Of a DNA stretch of 64,000 nt, positions 27,981-38,348 are shown piece after piece; the first letter of the stretch is position 1, and each line of letters opens with the position of its first letter. The translations under genes and the position numbers were made by a program. The notes beneath the pieces are model-generated. The model was not told the DNA's origin. It searched no databases and was given only the letters and a program-made list of their open reading frames with translations. This stretch comes from Flavobacteriales bacterium UBA3477 (lineage in GTDB: Bacteria; Bacteroidota; Bacteroidia; Flavobacteriales; Schleiferiaceae), in assembly GCA_002378005.1 (NCBI GenBank), contig DFQY01000030.1:1-64000 (forward strand), given 5' to 3'.

Positions 27981-27987
27981 GATACTC

Positions 27988-28179
27988 TTATTCTTCTGAG
28001 CGAGTACTCAATTCAGTGCTCAAACGAGCAATTGTTTTTCTAGCCTCACGAATCTGCATTGGATTCTCTACAGGACTCAATGCATGAGTTAATTTCATAT
28101 TCGTGTAGTTGGCTTTTTCTTCCGCCAAACGCTCTGCCAACTCAGCAGTAGTCAACTCTTTAATTTCTGTGTACTTCAT
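27988..28179 (-). CDS. rpmC: 50S ribosomal protein L29
   Basis: 63-residue two-helix protein near the peptide exit. [18 protein letters not shown] gives helix 1. The second helix carries the family signature ([19 protein letters not shown]). Gap of 5 nt after rplP. Confidence 0.95.
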   Translation of the reverse strand: MKYTEIKELTTAELAERLAEEKANYTNMKLTHALSPVENPMQIREARKTIARLSTELSTRSEE

Positions 28180-28184
28180 GACTC

Positions 28185-28604
28185 TTACTCTTGCAAATCT
28201 CTACGTACTACGAACTTGGTACGAACTGGAAGCTTTTGAGCCGCAAGACGCAATGCCTCTTGTGCTACTTCTAGTGGAATACCGTCCATCTCAAACATGA
28301 TACGACCTGGCTTAACAACTGCAGCGTAGTATTCTACACCACCTTTACCTTTACCCATACGTACCTCTAGTGGCTTCTTCGTGATTGGCTTGTCAGGGAA
28401 AATGCGAATCCACATCTGACCTTCACGCTTCATATAACGAGTTGCCGCGATACGAGCTGCTTCAATTTGGCGCGCTGTGATCCATTTAGAATCCAATGAC
28501 TTAAGTCCGTAAGCGCCGTAGGTGAGTTGTGCACCACGTTGTGAAACACCTTTCATCTTACCCTTGAAGACTTTTCTATGCTTTGTGCGTTTTGGCTGTA
28601 ACAT
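28185..28604 (-). CDS. rplP: 50S ribosomal protein L16
   Basis: 139-residue protein at the A-tRNA elbow. [19 protein letters not shown] is the conserved start. [22 protein letters not shown] and [13 protein letters not shown] follow; the latter holds the Arg that is hydroxylated in some bacteria. Gap of 9 nt after rpsC. Confidence 0.97.
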   Translation of the reverse strand: MLQPKRTKHRKVFKGKMKGVSQRGAQLTYGAYGLKSLDSKWITARQIEAARIAATRYMKREGQMWIRIFPDKPITKKPLEVRMGKGKGGVEYYAAVVKPGRIMFEMDGIPLEVAQEALRLAAQKLPVRTKFVVRRDLQE

Positions 28605-28613
28605 CTCTACTAA

Positions 28614-29315
28614 TTATTTACGGTTACCCTTACCACGACCAACTTTTGCACCACTCTTGGCAGTTCCAAGTTGATTGCTCAAGTCGCGCTTACCATATAC
28701 TTCACCTTTCATGATCCACACCTTAATACCTAAACGGCCATAAGTTGTATGTGCTTCGCTCAAATGATAATCAATGTCCGCACGGAAAGTACTCAAAGGT
28801 GTACGACCATCTTTGTACATTTCTGAACGCGCCATCTCCGCACCATTCACACGACCTGAAATCATGACTTTAATACCTTCTGCACCCATACGCATCGACG
28901 CTGAAATAGCCATTTTAATGGCACGACGGTGGCTTACACGACCTTCGATCTGGCGAGCAATAGAATCAGCTACAAGTTTTGCATCCAACTCTGGACGTTT
29001 GATCTCATATATGTTGATCTGAACCTCCTTGCCAGTGATTTTTTTCAACTCTTCTTTCAACTTATCTACCTCTTGACCACCTTTACCGATAATCACACCT
29101 GGACGAGCAGTAGTGATGGTAACCGTTACGAGACGCAACGTGCGCTCAATAATGATTCGGCTGATGCTAGCCTTTGATAGACGAGCGTACAAATACTTTC
29201 TAATCTTGGCGTCTTCAGCGATTTTCTCGCCGTACTTACGACCTCCGTACCATTGGCTGTCCCAGCCACGGATGATACCTAGTCTATTGCCAATAGGGTT
29301 GGTTTTTTGTCCCAT
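28614..29315 (-). CDS. rpsC: 30S ribosomal protein S3
   Basis: 233-residue mRNA-entry protein. [20 protein letters not shown] begins it. The KH domain has [21 protein letters not shown], with the GxxG loop as GKGG. The C-terminal domain has GVEGIK-type [25 protein letters not shown] and [11 protein letters not shown] basic GKGNRK tail ends it. Gap of 11 nt after rplV. Confidence 0.97.
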   Translation of the reverse strand: MGQKTNPIGNRLGIIRGWDSQWYGGRKYGEKIAEDAKIRKYLYARLSKASISRIIIERTLRLVTVTITTARPGVIIGKGGQEVDKLKEELKKITGKEVQINIYEIKRPELDAKLVADSIARQIEGRVSHRRAIKMAISASMRMGAEGIKVMISGRVNGAEMARSEMYKDGRTPLSTFRADIDYHLSEAHTTYGRLGIKVWIMKGEVYGKRDLSNQLGTAKSGAKVGRGKGNRK

Positions 29316-29326
29316 TCTTCCCTTTC

Positions 29327-29725
29327 TTAAGATTCTTTACTACCTACAATCAATGTCACATGGTTGCTACGCTTGCGGATGCGGTGCGCACGACCTTGTG
29401 GGGCAGCTTGAATACGCTTAAGCATACGACCACTGTCTACACTGATTTCTTTAACTATCAAACCCGCCTCTTCAAGGTTTGCTCCTTCGTTTTTAGCTTG
29501 CCAATTTGCCAAAGCGCTTAGCAACAATTTCTCCAAACGGTTAGAAGCTTCTTTCGGGCTGTATTTTAGGATGGCCAACGCCTTCTCTACCTCTACACCA
29601 CGAATCTGATCCGCCACAAGACGCATCTTACGTGGAGAAGTAGGACAATCGTTAAGCTTAGCGATTGCGATAGCTTTCTTCGCTGCCTTGAGCGCATCAG
29701 CTGTTTGTTTCTTTCTAGCTCCCAT
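29327..29725 (-). CDS. rplV: 50S ribosomal protein L22
   Basis: 132-residue protein whose long beta hairpin lines the peptide exit tunnel; the tip region reads [21 protein letters not shown]. The globular part has [20 protein letters not shown]. The N-terminal Lys/Ala tail is slightly longer than in E. coli (110 residues). Gap of 7 nt after rpsS. Confidence 0.96.
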   Translation of the reverse strand: MGARKKQTADALKAAKKAIAIAKLNDCPTSPRKMRLVADQIRGVEVEKALAILKYSPKEASNRLEKLLLSALANWQAKNEGANLEEAGLIVKEISVDSGRMLKRIQAAPQGRAHRIRKRSNHVTLIVGSKES

Positions 29726-29732
29726 CTCTTAC

Positions 29733-30002
29733 TTATTTCTTTTTATCCTTACCGTGACCACGGAAGTTACGGGTTGGAGAAAATTCACCGAGTTTGTGAC
29801 CTACCATGTTTTCAGTTACATACACAGGAACAAATGTCTTTCCATTGTGTACACCGATAGTCTGACCAACAAAATCAGGTGAAATCATTGACGCGCGTGA
29901 CCAAGTTTTGATCACCGTTGTCTTACCACTTTCCACATTAGCCAAAACTTTCTTCTCTAGTTTGTAGTGGATGTAAGGACCTTTTTTAAGCGAACGTGCC
30001 AT
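29733..30002 (-). CDS. rpsS: 30S ribosomal protein S19
   Basis: 89-residue head protein partnering S13. [11 protein letters not shown] is the conserved N-terminus, followed by [25 protein letters not shown] and [20 protein letters not shown]. Gap of 11 nt after rplB. Confidence 0.97.
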   Translation of the reverse strand: MARSLKKGPYIHYKLEKKVLANVESGKTTVIKTWSRASMISPDFVGQTIGVHNGKTFVPVYVTENMVGHKLGEFSPTRNFRGHGKDKKK

Positions 30003-30013
30003 ATACTTTCAGA

Positions 30014-30838
30014 TTATTTCTTTCTACGTTCGATGATATACTTATTCGTAGCCTTCTTAGGAGCACGAGTCTTGTAACCTTTAGCTGGAATACCGTTACG
30101 TGAACGTGGGTGACCACCTGACGCACGACCTTCACCACCACCCATTGGGTGATCAACTGGGTTCATAACTACACCACGTACTCTAGGACGACGACCTTGC
30201 CATCTGCTGCGACCAGCTTTACCGCTAACTTGAAGCATGTGCTCTGAGTTACTCACGGTACCGATAGTTGCCATACAAGTGGTCAAAATCATACGAGTCT
30301 CACCTGAAGGCAACTTGATGATGGCATATTTACCCTCACGAGCCAACAACTGAGCAAACGTACCAGCTGAACGTGCGATGATCGCACCTTGACCTGGACG
30401 CATCTCAATGTTAGAGATAATCGTACCTAGTGGAATGTCGCCAAGGAACAACGCATTACCCACTTCTGGAGCACTGCCTGAACCACTCACAAGAGTCTGG
30501 CCAACTTTAACACCATTTACAGCTACTGAGTAACGCTTCTCACCGTCAGCATATACCAACAACATGAGATACGCTGAACGTAGCGGATCGTATTCGATAG
30601 ATTTTACTGTTGCAGGAATGCCAAACTTGTCGCGTTTGAAATCGACTGCACGTACTTTTTGCTTGTGGCCACCACCAACGTAACGCATTGTCATACGTCC
30701 ACTGTTGTTGCGACCACCACTCTTGGTCTTACCTTTTACAAGGCTCTTCTCTGGTTTCGCTGCCGTGACTTGCTCAAAGTCGTTGACTACGCGGAAACGC
30801 TGACCGGGAGTAATTGGTTTTAATTTCTTAACACCCAT
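30014..30838 (-). CDS. rplB: 50S ribosomal protein L2
   Basis: 274-residue core protein needed for subunit joining and peptidyl transfer. N-terminal: [34 protein letters not shown]. The C-terminal essential loop is [20 protein letters not shown], with the conserved His. The tail ends [11 protein letters not shown]. Gap of 5 nt after rplW. Confidence 0.98.
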   Translation of the reverse strand: MGVKKLKPITPGQRFRVVNDFEQVTAAKPEKSLVKGKTKSGGRNNSGRMTMRYVGGGHKQKVRAVDFKRDKFGIPATVKSIEYDPLRSAYLMLLVYADGEKRYSVAVNGVKVGQTLVSGSGSAPEVGNALFLGDIPLGTIISNIEMRPGQGAIIARSAGTFAQLLAREGKYAIIKLPSGETRMILTTCMATIGTVSNSEHMLQVSGKAGRSRWQGRRPRVRGVVMNPVDHPMGGGEGRASGGHPRSRNGIPAKGYKTRAPKKATNKYIIERRKK

Positions 30839-30843
30839 TGTTA

Positions 30844-31134
30844 TTAGATATTACCGTATAAATCAATGGTCTCCCCACCTGCAACTTTAACCAACGCCTT
30901 TTTATACGCTGATTTGCGTCCTTTTACTAAACCAGCCTTAGTATACTTAGTCTGGAATTTTGCAGGAACGATAGCAGTGCGAACACTTTCTACATTTACA
31001 CCGTAGAATGATTCTACGGCCTTTTTTATTTCCACCTTGTTAGCAGAACGAGCTACCTCAAAAGCATAGACATTTTGATCTTCGCTTTGAGCGGTTGCCT
31101 TCTCTGTAATGATGGGTTTAATTAAAATATCCAT
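30844..31134 (-). CDS. rplW: 50S ribosomal protein L23
   Basis: 96-residue exit-site protein that docks trigger factor and SRP. It opens [17 protein letters not shown], with [29 protein letters not shown] in the core and a long Lys-rich loop ([19 protein letters not shown]). Gap of 5 nt after rplD. Confidence 0.97.
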   Translation of the reverse strand: MDILIKPIITEKATAQSEDQNVYAFEVARSANKVEIKKAVESFYGVNVESVRTAIVPAKFQTKYTKAGLVKGRKSAYKKALVKVAGGETIDLYGNI

Positions 31135-31139
31135 TGCTC

Positions 31140-31766
31140 TTAGCTTAAAATCGCTGTAACTTTCTCAACTGCACCTTCCGAAAGAACTATCTCTGAAGCG
31201 TTCATGATTTCGTAAGTGCTTAATTCTGAAGCGTTTACAACTTTAACCCCATCTAAATTGCGGGATGACAAATATAGGTTTTTATCGTAATCACCAATGA
31301 TGAAGAGGGATTTTTTCTTGTCTAATCCCAATGCAGCCAACACATCCATGAAGCTCTTCGTTTTTGGAGCCTCAAATGTGAAGTTTTCTACAACCTTCAA
31401 ATTATCAGATTTCACTTTCATCGACAACGCAGATTTACGTGCCAATTGCTTCACCTTTTTGTTCAACTTAAAGCCGTAAGTACGTGGACGTGGCCCGAAC
31501 ACAGTACCACCACCTCTTTGAACTGGAGATTTCAACGAACCAGCACGTGCGCCACCAGTACCTTTCTGCTTGTGGTGCTTTTTAGTTGTGCGGTTAACCT
31601 CTCCACGCTCTTTAGACTTGTGCGTACCCTGACGAGCGTTAGCCAAGTATTGCTTTACGTCCAAATAGATCACGTGATCATTTGGCTCTACTCCGAAAAC
31701 TGAAGCATCTAACTTGATGCTCTTCTTTGTTTCCTTACCCTTGATGTCTAATACCTTCAATTCCAT
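31140..31766 (-). CDS. rplD: 50S ribosomal protein L4
   Basis: 208 residues. The extended arm that lines the exit tunnel reads THKSKERGEVNRTTKK and KQKGTGGARAGSLKSPVQRGGG. The globular domain has LARKSALSMKVKSDNLKVVENF. In E. coli, L4 represses the S10 operon, but no S10 leader exists here because rpsJ follows fusA by 11 nt. The start overlaps the rplC stop by 1 nt (TAATG). Confidence 0.97.
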   Translation of the reverse strand: MELKVLDIKGKETKKSIKLDASVFGVEPNDHVIYLDVKQYLANARQGTHKSKERGEVNRTTKKHHKQKGTGGARAGSLKSPVQRGGGTVFGPRPRTYGFKLNKKVKQLARKSALSMKVKSDNLKVVENFTFEAPKTKSFMDVLAALGLDKKKSLFIIGDYDKNLYLSSRNLDGVKVVNASELSTYEIMNASEIVLSEGAVEKVTAILS

Positions 31767-32383
31767 TACTTCTCAATAATTACAGTTGAATTCTTAGCTC
31801 CTGGTACAGAACCTTTCAAAACCAATAGATTCTTTTCAGCATCTACTTTCAAAACCACTAAGTTTTGAACCTTTGCACGTTTGCCACCCATACGGCCAGC
31901 CATACGCATACCTTTAAATACGCGTGATGGATCCGAACCCGCACCGATAGAACCTGGTGCACGTAGACGGTTATGCTGACCGTGAGTAGCTTGACCCACA
32001 CCGCCAAATCCGTGGCGTTTTACAACACCCTGGAAGCCTTTACCTTTTGAAGTGCCGACTACGTCTACGAAATCACCCTCTTCAAACAAATCCACACCGA
32101 TCACTTGACCCAATGCGAACTCACCTTCGAAGTCCGTGAATTCAACAAATTTTCTCTTAGCAGAGGTACCCGCTTTAGATACGTGCCCTTTCAATGCTTT
32201 TGAGGTATTTTTATCTTTCGCCTCGCCCCAACCTAGTTGGATAGCATTGTAACCATCGACATCTTCAGATTTTACCTGAGTAACTACACATGGACCTACC
32301 TCTAGGACGGTACATGGCAAGTTCTTACCCTCTGGGTTGAAAATGCTGGTCATTCCGATTTTTTTACCAATCAATCCTGGCAT
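31766..32383 (-). CDS. rplC: 50S ribosomal protein L3
   Basis: 205-residue protein that reaches toward the peptidyl transferase centre. [20 protein letters not shown] starts it. [42 protein letters not shown] is the central extension, with the Gln that is methylated in E. coli. It ends [15 protein letters not shown]. Gap of 23 nt after rpsJ. Confidence 0.97.
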   Translation of the reverse strand: MPGLIGKKIGMTSIFNPEGKNLPCTVLEVGPCVVTQVKSEDVDGYNAIQLGWGEAKDKNTSKALKGHVSKAGTSAKRKFVEFTDFEGEFALGQVIGVDLFEEGDFVDVVGTSKGKGFQGVVKRHGFGGVGQATHGQHNRLRAPGSIGAGSDPSRVFKGMRMAGRMGGKRAKVQNLVVLKVDAEKNLLVLKGSVPGAKNSTVIIEK

Positions 32384-32406
32384 CTCTTCTGGAATTTAAA
32401 CGTCTA

Positions 32407-32712
32407 TTAGACTTTGATTTCTACTTCTACACCACTTGGCAACTCCAGCTTCATCAAAGCGTCAATGGTCTTTGAAGAAGAAGAGTAGATATCCAACAAA
32501 CGCTTGTAATTGCTAAGTTGGAACTGCTCGCGTGATTTCTTATTTACGTGAGGTGAACGGAGCACCGTATAAATGCGCTTGTTTGTTGGCAATGGAATAG
32601 GTCCATTAACAACAGCGCCAGTACTCTTCACAGTCTTAACGATCTTCTCAGCAGACTTATCTACTAAGTTGTGGTCGTAAGACTTAAGCTTGATGCGAAT
32701 TTTTTGACTCAT
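32407..32712 (-). CDS. rpsJ: 30S ribosomal protein S10
   Basis: 101-residue head protein, also the NusE transcription antitermination factor. [51 protein letters not shown] and [30 protein letters not shown] are conserved. It follows fusA at 11 nt; tuf, often between them elsewhere, is missing. The S10 operon therefore has no promoter or leader of its own. Confidence 0.97.
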   Translation of the reverse strand: MSQKIRIKLKSYDHNLVDKSAEKIVKTVKSTGAVVNGPIPLPTNKRIYTVLRSPHVNKKSREQFQLSNYKRLLDIYSSSSKTIDALMKLELPSGVEVEIKV

Positions 32713-32723
32713 TATCGTCTTTA

Positions 32724-34829
32724 TTAAGCTTTTGATTCTTCGATTACTTTTTCAGCGATATTCGATGGACATTCAGCATAGTGCGAGAACTCCATTGAAG
32801 AAGCCGCACGACCTGAACTCAACGTACGCAACGTAGTTACGTAACCGAACATTTCTGATAGAGGCACATCTGCCTTAATTACCTTGGCTCCGTTACGGTC
32901 AGACATGTTGTTCACTTGACCGCGACGACGGTTCAAATCACCAACGATATCTCCCATGTATTCTTCTGGAGTAACCGCTTCAAGCTTCATAATTGGCTCC
33001 ATAACGACTGGAGTTGCCTTACGTGCGCTCTCTTTGAAACCAATTTTAGCTGCCAATTCGAAAGACAACTGGTCAGAATCCACTGGGTGGAAAGAACCGT
33101 CCTTCAATACAACTTTCATACGGTCTACCTTAAAGCCTGCCAACGGACCATTTGACATTGCTGCCTGGAATCCTTTCTCTACCGATGGAACGAATTCTTT
33201 AGGTACGTTACCACCTTTTACTTCGTTCACAAACTGTAGACCTTCCCCTACGAAATCTTCATCAGCTGGAGAGATTTCGAAAATGATATCAGCAAACTTA
33301 CCGCGACCACCCGTTTGTTTCTTGTATACTTCACGGTGACTCGCTGAGTTTGTCAATGCTTCTTTGTATTCAACTTGTGGCTCACCTACGTTCACCTCTA
33401 CCTTGAATTCACGCTTCATACGATCGATCAAGATGTCCAAGTGCAGCTCACCCATACCTGAAATAATCGTTTGACCTGAAGCCTCGTCAGTCTGAACGCG
33501 GAATGTTGGATCCTCTTCAGATAGTTTTGCAAGTGCAGTACCCATCTTATCAACGTCTGCCTTAGACTTAGGCTCTACCGCGACACCAATAACTGGCTCA
33601 GGGAAAGTCATTGATTCTAATACAATAGGAGCTTTCTCATCACATAAAGTATCACCAGTACGGATATCCTTGAATCCAACTCCTGCACCGATATCTCCAG
33701 CATTGATTGCATCAATTGGCTCTTGCTTGTTTGAGTGCATTTGGAAGATACGTGAGATACGCTCTTTCTTACCTGAACGAGTATTCTTTACATACGAACC
33801 TGCATCCAATGATCCAGAATAAACACGGAAGAAACATAAACGACCTACGAATGGGTCAGTAGCAATTTTAAATGCCAAAGCTGAGAATGGCTCATCAACC
33901 GATGGCTTGCGTGCATCAGCCTCACCAGTATCCGGATTTGTTCCTTCGATTGCTTCAACATCAAGAGGTGATGGCATGTAACGCATAACCGCATCCAACA
34001 TAGCCTGAACACCTTTATTTTTAAATGCAGAACCACACATCATAGGGATGATGCTCATGTCGATAGTCGCTGCGCGCAAAGCTGCGATGATTTCATCTTC
34101 CGTGATGCTCGTCTCGTCCTCGAAGAATTTCTCCATCAAGTTCTCGTCGTATTCAGCAACCGCCTCAATAAGTTCAGCACGCTTTTCGTCAACTTTACCA
34201 ACCAAGTCAGCAGGGATTTCGATTTCTTCATAAGTCATCCCCATATCGTCTTCGTTCCAAACGATAGCCTTCTTGCTGATCAAATCAACCACACCTTTGA
34301 ATTCCGCTTCATCACCAATAGGTACTTGAAGAGCTACTGGGTTACCACCCAACATATCTTTTACCTGGTTACATACATTGAAGAAGTCTGCACCTTGACG
34401 GTCCATCTTATTCACGAAGCCTAGACGAGGTACGCGGTACTTGTCTGCTTGACGCCAAACTGTTTCAGATTGTGGCTCAACACCATCAACCGCTGAAAAC
34501 AATGCAACTACACCGTCCAAAACACGCAATGAACGCTCTACCTCAACGGTAAAGTCAACGTGTCCAGGAGTATCGATGATGTTGATAGCGTATGTTTGAC
34601 CGCCGTAGATCCAGTTACAGTGTGTAGCTGCAGAAGTAATGGTAATACCACGCTCTTGCTCTTGCTCCATCCAGTCCATGGTTGCAGCTCCGTCGTGTAC
34701 CTCACCAATCTTGTGGCTTACACCAGTGTAATATAGAATACGCTCTGTAGTAGTAGTCTTACCAGCATCAATGTGTGCAGCAATACCAATATTACGAGTG
34801 TACGTTAAATCTCTGTTTCCTTTTGCCAT
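32724..34829 (-). CDS. fusA: Elongation factor G
   Basis: 701-residue GTPase that drives translocation and, with RRF, recycling. G1 [19 protein letters not shown], switch [21 protein letters not shown], then domains II-V ending [24 protein letters not shown]. It has full-length EF-G features, with the G' insert after NKMD. Gap of 13 nt after rpsG. Confidence 0.98.
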   Translation of the reverse strand: MAKGNRDLTYTRNIGIAAHIDAGKTTTTERILYYTGVSHKIGEVHDGAATMDWMEQEQERGITITSAATHCNWIYGGQTYAINIIDTPGHVDFTVEVERSLRVLDGVVALFSAVDGVEPQSETVWRQADKYRVPRLGFVNKMDRQGADFFNVCNQVKDMLGGNPVALQVPIGDEAEFKGVVDLISKKAIVWNEDDMGMTYEEIEIPADLVGKVDEKRAELIEAVAEYDENLMEKFFEDETSITEDEIIAALRAATIDMSIIPMMCGSAFKNKGVQAMLDAVMRYMPSPLDVEAIEGTNPDTGEADARKPSVDEPFSALAFKIATDPFVGRLCFFRVYSGSLDAGSYVKNTRSGKKERISRIFQMHSNKQEPIDAINAGDIGAGVGFKDIRTGDTLCDEKAPIVLESMTFPEPVIGVAVEPKSKADVDKMGTALAKLSEEDPTFRVQTDEASGQTIISGMGELHLDILIDRMKREFKVEVNVGEPQVEYKEALTNSASHREVYKKQTGGRGKFADIIFEISPADEDFVGEGLQFVNEVKGGNVPKEFVPSVEKGFQAAMSNGPLAGFKVDRMKVVLKDGSFHPVDSDQLSFELAAKIGFKESARKATPVVMEPIMKLEAVTPEEYMGDIVGDLNRRRGQVNNMSDRNGAKVIKADVPLSEMFGYVTTLRTLSSGRAASSMEFSHYAECPSNIAEKVIEESKA

Positions 34830-34842
34830 GATATCTTGTCAA

Positions 34843-35310
34843 TTAGAATCTAAAGTGTGAGAATGCTTTGTTCGCTTCCGCCATGCGGTGAACTTCTGTA
34901 CGCTTTTTAACTGCAGCACCTTCTTCTTTTGAAGCAGCGATGATTTCTGCAGCCAATTTTTGCGCCATAGAACGCTCGTTACGACCACTTGCATAAGTGA
35001 TCAACCACTTCATACCCAAAGTCACTTTGCGATCTGGACGAACCTGCATAGGAATTTGGAAGTTCGCACCACCTACACGACGACTGCGTACTTCTACATG
35101 TGGCATTACATTGTTCAATGCTTCTTTCCACACCTCTAGACCATTGCCTTCTGTTTTTTCAGAGACAATGTCAATGGCATCATAGAATATGCTGAAGGCA
35201 ATTGATTTCTTGCCGTCCAACATCAAGTTGTTTACAAAACGAGTTACTAGCGTATCGTTGAACTTTGGATCCGGTAGTAACGGACGTTTTTTAGCTCTTG
35301 CTTTTCTCAT
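34843..35310 (-). CDS. rpsG: 30S ribosomal protein S7
   Basis: 155-residue head assembly protein near the E site. MRKARAKKRPLLPDPKFND starts it; LMLDGKKSIAFSIFYDA, NVMPHVEVRSRRVGGANFQIPMQVRP and the C-terminal HRMAEANKAFSHFRF are conserved. In E. coli, S7 represses the str operon between rpsL and rpsG; here that gap is only 23 nt and no comparable structure is seen. Confidence 0.97.
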   Translation of the reverse strand: MRKARAKKRPLLPDPKFNDTLVTRFVNNLMLDGKKSIAFSIFYDAIDIVSEKTEGNGLEVWKEALNNVMPHVEVRSRRVGGANFQIPMQVRPDRKVTLGMKWLITYASGRNERSMAQKLAAEIIAASKEEGAAVKKRTEVHRMAEANKAFSHFRF

Positions 35311-35333
35311 GAGTTCTTAATGTCTAAAGTGTG

Positions 35334-35708
35334 TTATTTCTTTGGTCTCTTAGCACCATACTTAGAGCGACGCTGAGTTCTACCATTTACACCTGCTGTA
35401 TCGAGTGCACCACGAACGATGTGGTAACGAACCCCTGGAAGGTCCTTTACACGACCACCACGTACAAGCACGATGCTGTGCTCTTGTAGGTTGTGACCTT
35501 CACCGCCGATGTAGGCGTTTACTTCGTTTCCGTTAGATAGACGCACCCTTGCCACTTTACGCATCGCCGAGTTTGGTTTTTTCGGCGTCGTTGTGTAGAC
35601 ACGAGTACATACACCCCTGCGTTGTGGGCAGGAATCCAGCGCAGCAGATTTACTCTTTTGTTTGATCTGTTTGCGACCTTTTCTTACAAGCTGTTGAATC
35701 GTTGGCAT
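35334..35708 (-). CDS. rpsL: 30S ribosomal protein S12
   Basis: 124-residue decoding-centre protein. Drug-relevant positions are wild type: [15 protein letters not shown] and [17 protein letters not shown] keep the lysines whose change gives streptomycin resistance. It opens the long ribosomal operon. The promoter is about 60-90 nt upstream, with a small hairpin at the predicted 5' end of the transcript. Confidence 0.98.
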   Translation of the reverse strand: MPTIQQLVRKGRKQIKQKSKSAALDSCPQRRGVCTRVYTTTPKKPNSAMRKVARVRLSNGNEVNAYIGGEGHNLQEHSIVLVRGGRVKDLPGVRYHIVRGALDTAGVNGRTQRRSKYGAKRPKK

Positions 35709-35748
35709 ACGTACCTTTTGATTTCTAGTTTATTCCAATAATCAGTTA

Positions 35749-35763
35749 CCCCATTTTTTGGGG
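35749..35763 (-). promoter_or_regulatory. 5'-terminal hairpin in the rpsL operon leader
   Basis: On the minus strand CCCCA pairs with TGGGG around an all-A loop (AAAAA). The predicted start site, about 5 nt beyond the -7 box ending at 35768, places this hairpin at or next to the first transcribed base. Confidence 0.45.
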
Positions 35764-35767
35764 ACTG

Positions 35768-35797
35768 CAAATGTAGGGGAAATATTCGCACATACAA
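35768..35797 (-). promoter_or_regulatory. Promoter of the rpsL-rplQ operon
   Basis: The -7 box TACATTTG (35768-35775, minus strand) is a perfect TAnnTTTG. A TTG (35795-35797) lies upstream with a 19-nt spacer, the expected -33 position. It is the only recognisable promoter ahead of the 31-gene array. Confidence 0.7.
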
Positions 35798-35917
35798 GCG
35801 GTGCCAAGGGAAAATAATCGGCTCGTTCTGAATTATTTAAGTGGGGTTCTTAATTCGAGGTGGAAATCTTGTGAAATCTCGAGTTGGAATTGGTCCCTAA
35901 AAATCCGACTATACCAT

Positions 35918-35925
35918 TAACTTTG
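35918..35925 (+). promoter_or_regulatory. -7 promoter box of the UvrD/PcrA-type helicase gene
   Basis: TAACTTTG, a perfect TAnnTTTG, lies 31 nt before the TTG start codon at 35957. The same 248-nt interval carries the divergent rpsL promoter. Confidence 0.6.
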
Positions 35926-35956
35926 GCATCTTGTCGAACGGAAATTTATCCCCCCA

Positions 35957-38323
35957 TTGGCTCAGTTTCTCAACCAATTAAATGATGCGCAGCGCAAGGC
36001 TGTGGAACACACTAGCGGACCAGTGATGGTCATTGCTGGCGCGGGTTCCGGAAAAACGCGTGTGCTTACCTACCGCATTGCCTACCTACTGAGCAAAGGG
36101 GTCGATGCCTTCAATATTTTGTCTTTGACCTTTACCAATAAGGCTGCACGTGAAATGAAGGAGCGTATTGGGAAGATTGTCGGTGAATCCGAAGCGAAGA
36201 ATTTATGGATGGGAACATTCCACAGCATTTTCGCGAGAATTTTACGGATCGAGGCCAAGCGTTTAGGTTATCCAACGAACTTCACTATTTACGATGCTGA
36301 CGATGGTAAAAAAGTAATCTCAAACATTATCAAGGAGAAAAACCTCGACAAGGATATTTATAAGGCAAAGACGGTTGCGTCACGAATCAGTTCATTAAAA
36401 AACAACCTCATAACCCCTAAGGCGTATTTCCAGAATGGAGAATTACAAGCCCAAGATAGTGCGGCAAAGCTGCCGATGTTTGGGGAGATATACCAAGCAT
36501 ACACGGAACGCTGTTTCCGCGCCGGGGCGATGGATTTTGACGATTTACTACTAAAAACCAATGAATTGCTGTACAGGTTCCCCGAGGTTTTGGCCAAGTA
36601 TCAGGAGCGCTTCCAGTACATTTTGGTGGACGAGTATCAGGACACCAACCATAGCCAGTACTTGATTGTAAAGGCTTTGGCTGCGAAGTACGAGAACATT
36701 TGTATTGTGGGGGATGATGCCCAATCCATCTATGCCTTCCGCGGGGCAACCATTCGCAATATTCTCAACTTCCAAAAAGATTATCCGGACACGAGGTTAT
36801 TCAAATTGGAACAGAATTACCGCTCTACAAAAACCATTGTTCAGGCGGCCAACAGCATCATTGCCAAGAACAAGGATCAGATTGAAAAGAATGTCTGGAC
36901 GGACAATGGCAGTGGGGAGAAGATTGTGGTGCATAAGAGTGTTTCGGATTCGGACGAAGGAAATTATGTAGCAACCAATGTCTGGCAAACAGCTATGAAT
37001 GAGGGGGCGTCGCACGATGACTTTTGCATTTTGTATCGAACCAATGCACAGAGTCGTTCGTTTGAAGATGCGTTGCGCAAGAAAAACATACCTTATAAGA
37101 TTTACGGCGGGTTGAGTTTTTATCAGCGCAAAGAAATCAAAGATGTGCTGGCCTATTTGAGGCTGGTCATTAACCCCAATGATGAGGAAGCGTTTCGCAG
37201 GGTGGTCAATTACCCAGCCAGGGGAATTGGCGCCACTACATTGGCGAAACTGACCCTTGCGGCAGAACAGCAGAAATGGTCGTTTTGGCAGACATGTGAG
37301 AAGCTGAATACCATCCCCAGCGGTATTGGAGGTGCAGCGGTGAAGAAGCTGGTCGATTTCACGACTTTGATTAACAGTTTCGCTGTGTTGGCGAGAGAAT
37401 ATGATGCCTTTGATATGGTTGCCCACGTTGCTAAGAGCGTGGGACTTATTAAGGTGTTGGGAGAGGATAAAACGCCAGAGGGTGTGACGCGATATGAGAA
37501 TGTCCAGGAGTTGCTCAACGGGATAAAAGACTTTTCTGAGCAGCAGAAAGAATTGGACAGTGGTGATCCGTCGTTGGCCGGCTTTATGGCCGATGTGGCC
37601 TTGTTGACCGATAGAGATAATGAGGTGGACGATGGGCAGCCGAAGGTGAGCATGATGACCATTCACTTGGCCAAGGGATTGGAATATCCCTATGTATATA
37701 TCGTGGGGATGGAGGAGAATTTGTTCCCGAGTATGCTAAGTGTAGGCAGTCGCAGTGAGCTTGAAGAAGAACGTCGCCTTTTTTATGTCGCATTGACGCG
37801 TGCTGAAAAGAGAGCGCACTTGACCTATGCACACACGAGGTATAGATGGGGCAAGTTGATTGATTGTGAACCGTCTCGATTTATTGACGAAATTGACGAG
37901 AAATTCTTAGACATCAAGATTCCAGAATTCTCGCCAACGAGCTTTAGTTCGCCGGCACTAGACCAAGCCTTTGGTGGTGCTTTTGGCGGCAGCAATAGTT
38001 CGACGGTGTATCGTGGCAAGAATAAAGATTGGGGCAAGAAGAGCGGGGCGAAATCGGACCCGCCTAAAAAACCTACAGCTCCCACCCTTCGGGGGAAAAC
38101 GTTGAAGCCAGTGCAACGTGCAGGAGCGAGTTACGAAGCCAGCGGTGATCATTTGCGCCCGGATCAATTAAGCGAAGGAATGCGGGTAGTGCATGGAAGA
38201 TTTGGCCTAGGTACGGTGAAAGCGCTTGAAGGCGAAGGCGCGGATGCGAAGGCGATCATCACCTTTGATAATGCTGGAGAGAAAAGATTGTTGCTAAAAT
38301 TCGCCAAGGTTAAGGCGGTATAA
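35957..38323 (+). CDS. UvrD/PcrA/Rep-family 3'-5' DNA helicase
   Basis: 788-residue superfamily 1A helicase for repair and replication-fork maintenance. Motifs in order: Q motif LNDAQRKAV, Walker A AGAGSGKTRVLTYR, Ia LSLTFTNKAAREMKER, II LVDEYQDTNHSQY, III VGDDAQSIYAFRGA, IV LEQNYRSTKTI, V MTIHLAKGLEYPYVYIVG, VI LFYVALTRAEKRAHL. A Gly/Ser/Lys-rich linker leads to a Tudor-like C-terminal segment (GMRVVHGRFGLGTVKALEG), as in PcrA, where it contacts RNA polymerase. The start is a TTG: no in-frame ATG precedes the Q motif, and a stop lies upstream at 35918. First gene of a plus-strand unit with the DUF4290 gene. Confidence 0.93.
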   Translation: MAQFLNQLNDAQRKAVEHTSGPVMVIAGAGSGKTRVLTYRIAYLLSKGVDAFNILSLTFTNKAAREMKERIGKIVGESEAKNLWMGTFHSIFARILRIEAKRLGYPTNFTIYDADDGKKVISNIIKEKNLDKDIYKAKTVASRISSLKNNLITPKAYFQNGELQAQDSAAKLPMFGEIYQAYTERCFRAGAMDFDDLLLKTNELLYRFPEVLAKYQERFQYILVDEYQDTNHSQYLIVKALAAKYENICIVGDDAQSIYAFRGATIRNILNFQKDYPDTRLFKLEQNYRSTKTIVQAANSIIAKNKDQIEKNVWTDNGSGEKIVVHKSVSDSDEGNYVATNVWQTAMNEGASHDDFCILYRTNAQSRSFEDALRKKNIPYKIYGGLSFYQRKEIKDVLAYLRLVINPNDEEAFRRVVNYPARGIGATTLAKLTLAAEQQKWSFWQTCEKLNTIPSGIGGAAVKKLVDFTTLINSFAVLAREYDAFDMVAHVAKSVGLIKVLGEDKTPEGVTRYENVQELLNGIKDFSEQQKELDSGDPSLAGFMADVALLTDRDNEVDDGQPKVSMMTIHLAKGLEYPYVYIVGMEENLFPSMLSVGSRSELEEERRLFYVALTRAEKRAHLTYAHTRYRWGKLIDCEPSRFIDEIDEKFLDIKIPEFSPTSFSSPALDQAFGGAFGGSNSSTVYRGKNKDWGKKSGAKSDPPKKPTAPTLRGKTLKPVQRAGASYEASGDHLRPDQLSEGMRVVHGRFGLGTVKALEGEGADAKAIITFDNAGEKRLLLKFAKVKAV

Positions 38324-38348
38324 GCCAAGAAATTAGTTATTTGAGGGT

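Noticed and set aside
32713..32723. A missing or degraded tuf gene between fusA and rpsJ
   Set aside because: The gap is 11 nt with no remnant. Separation of tuf from this operon is normal in Bacteroidota.
36797..37666. A 289-codon open frame on the minus strand opposite the helicase gene
   Set aside because: The plus strand carries all helicase motifs here. The antisense frame has no recognisable domain and an unnatural Cys/His/Arg-rich composition, so it mirrors the codon bias of the real gene.
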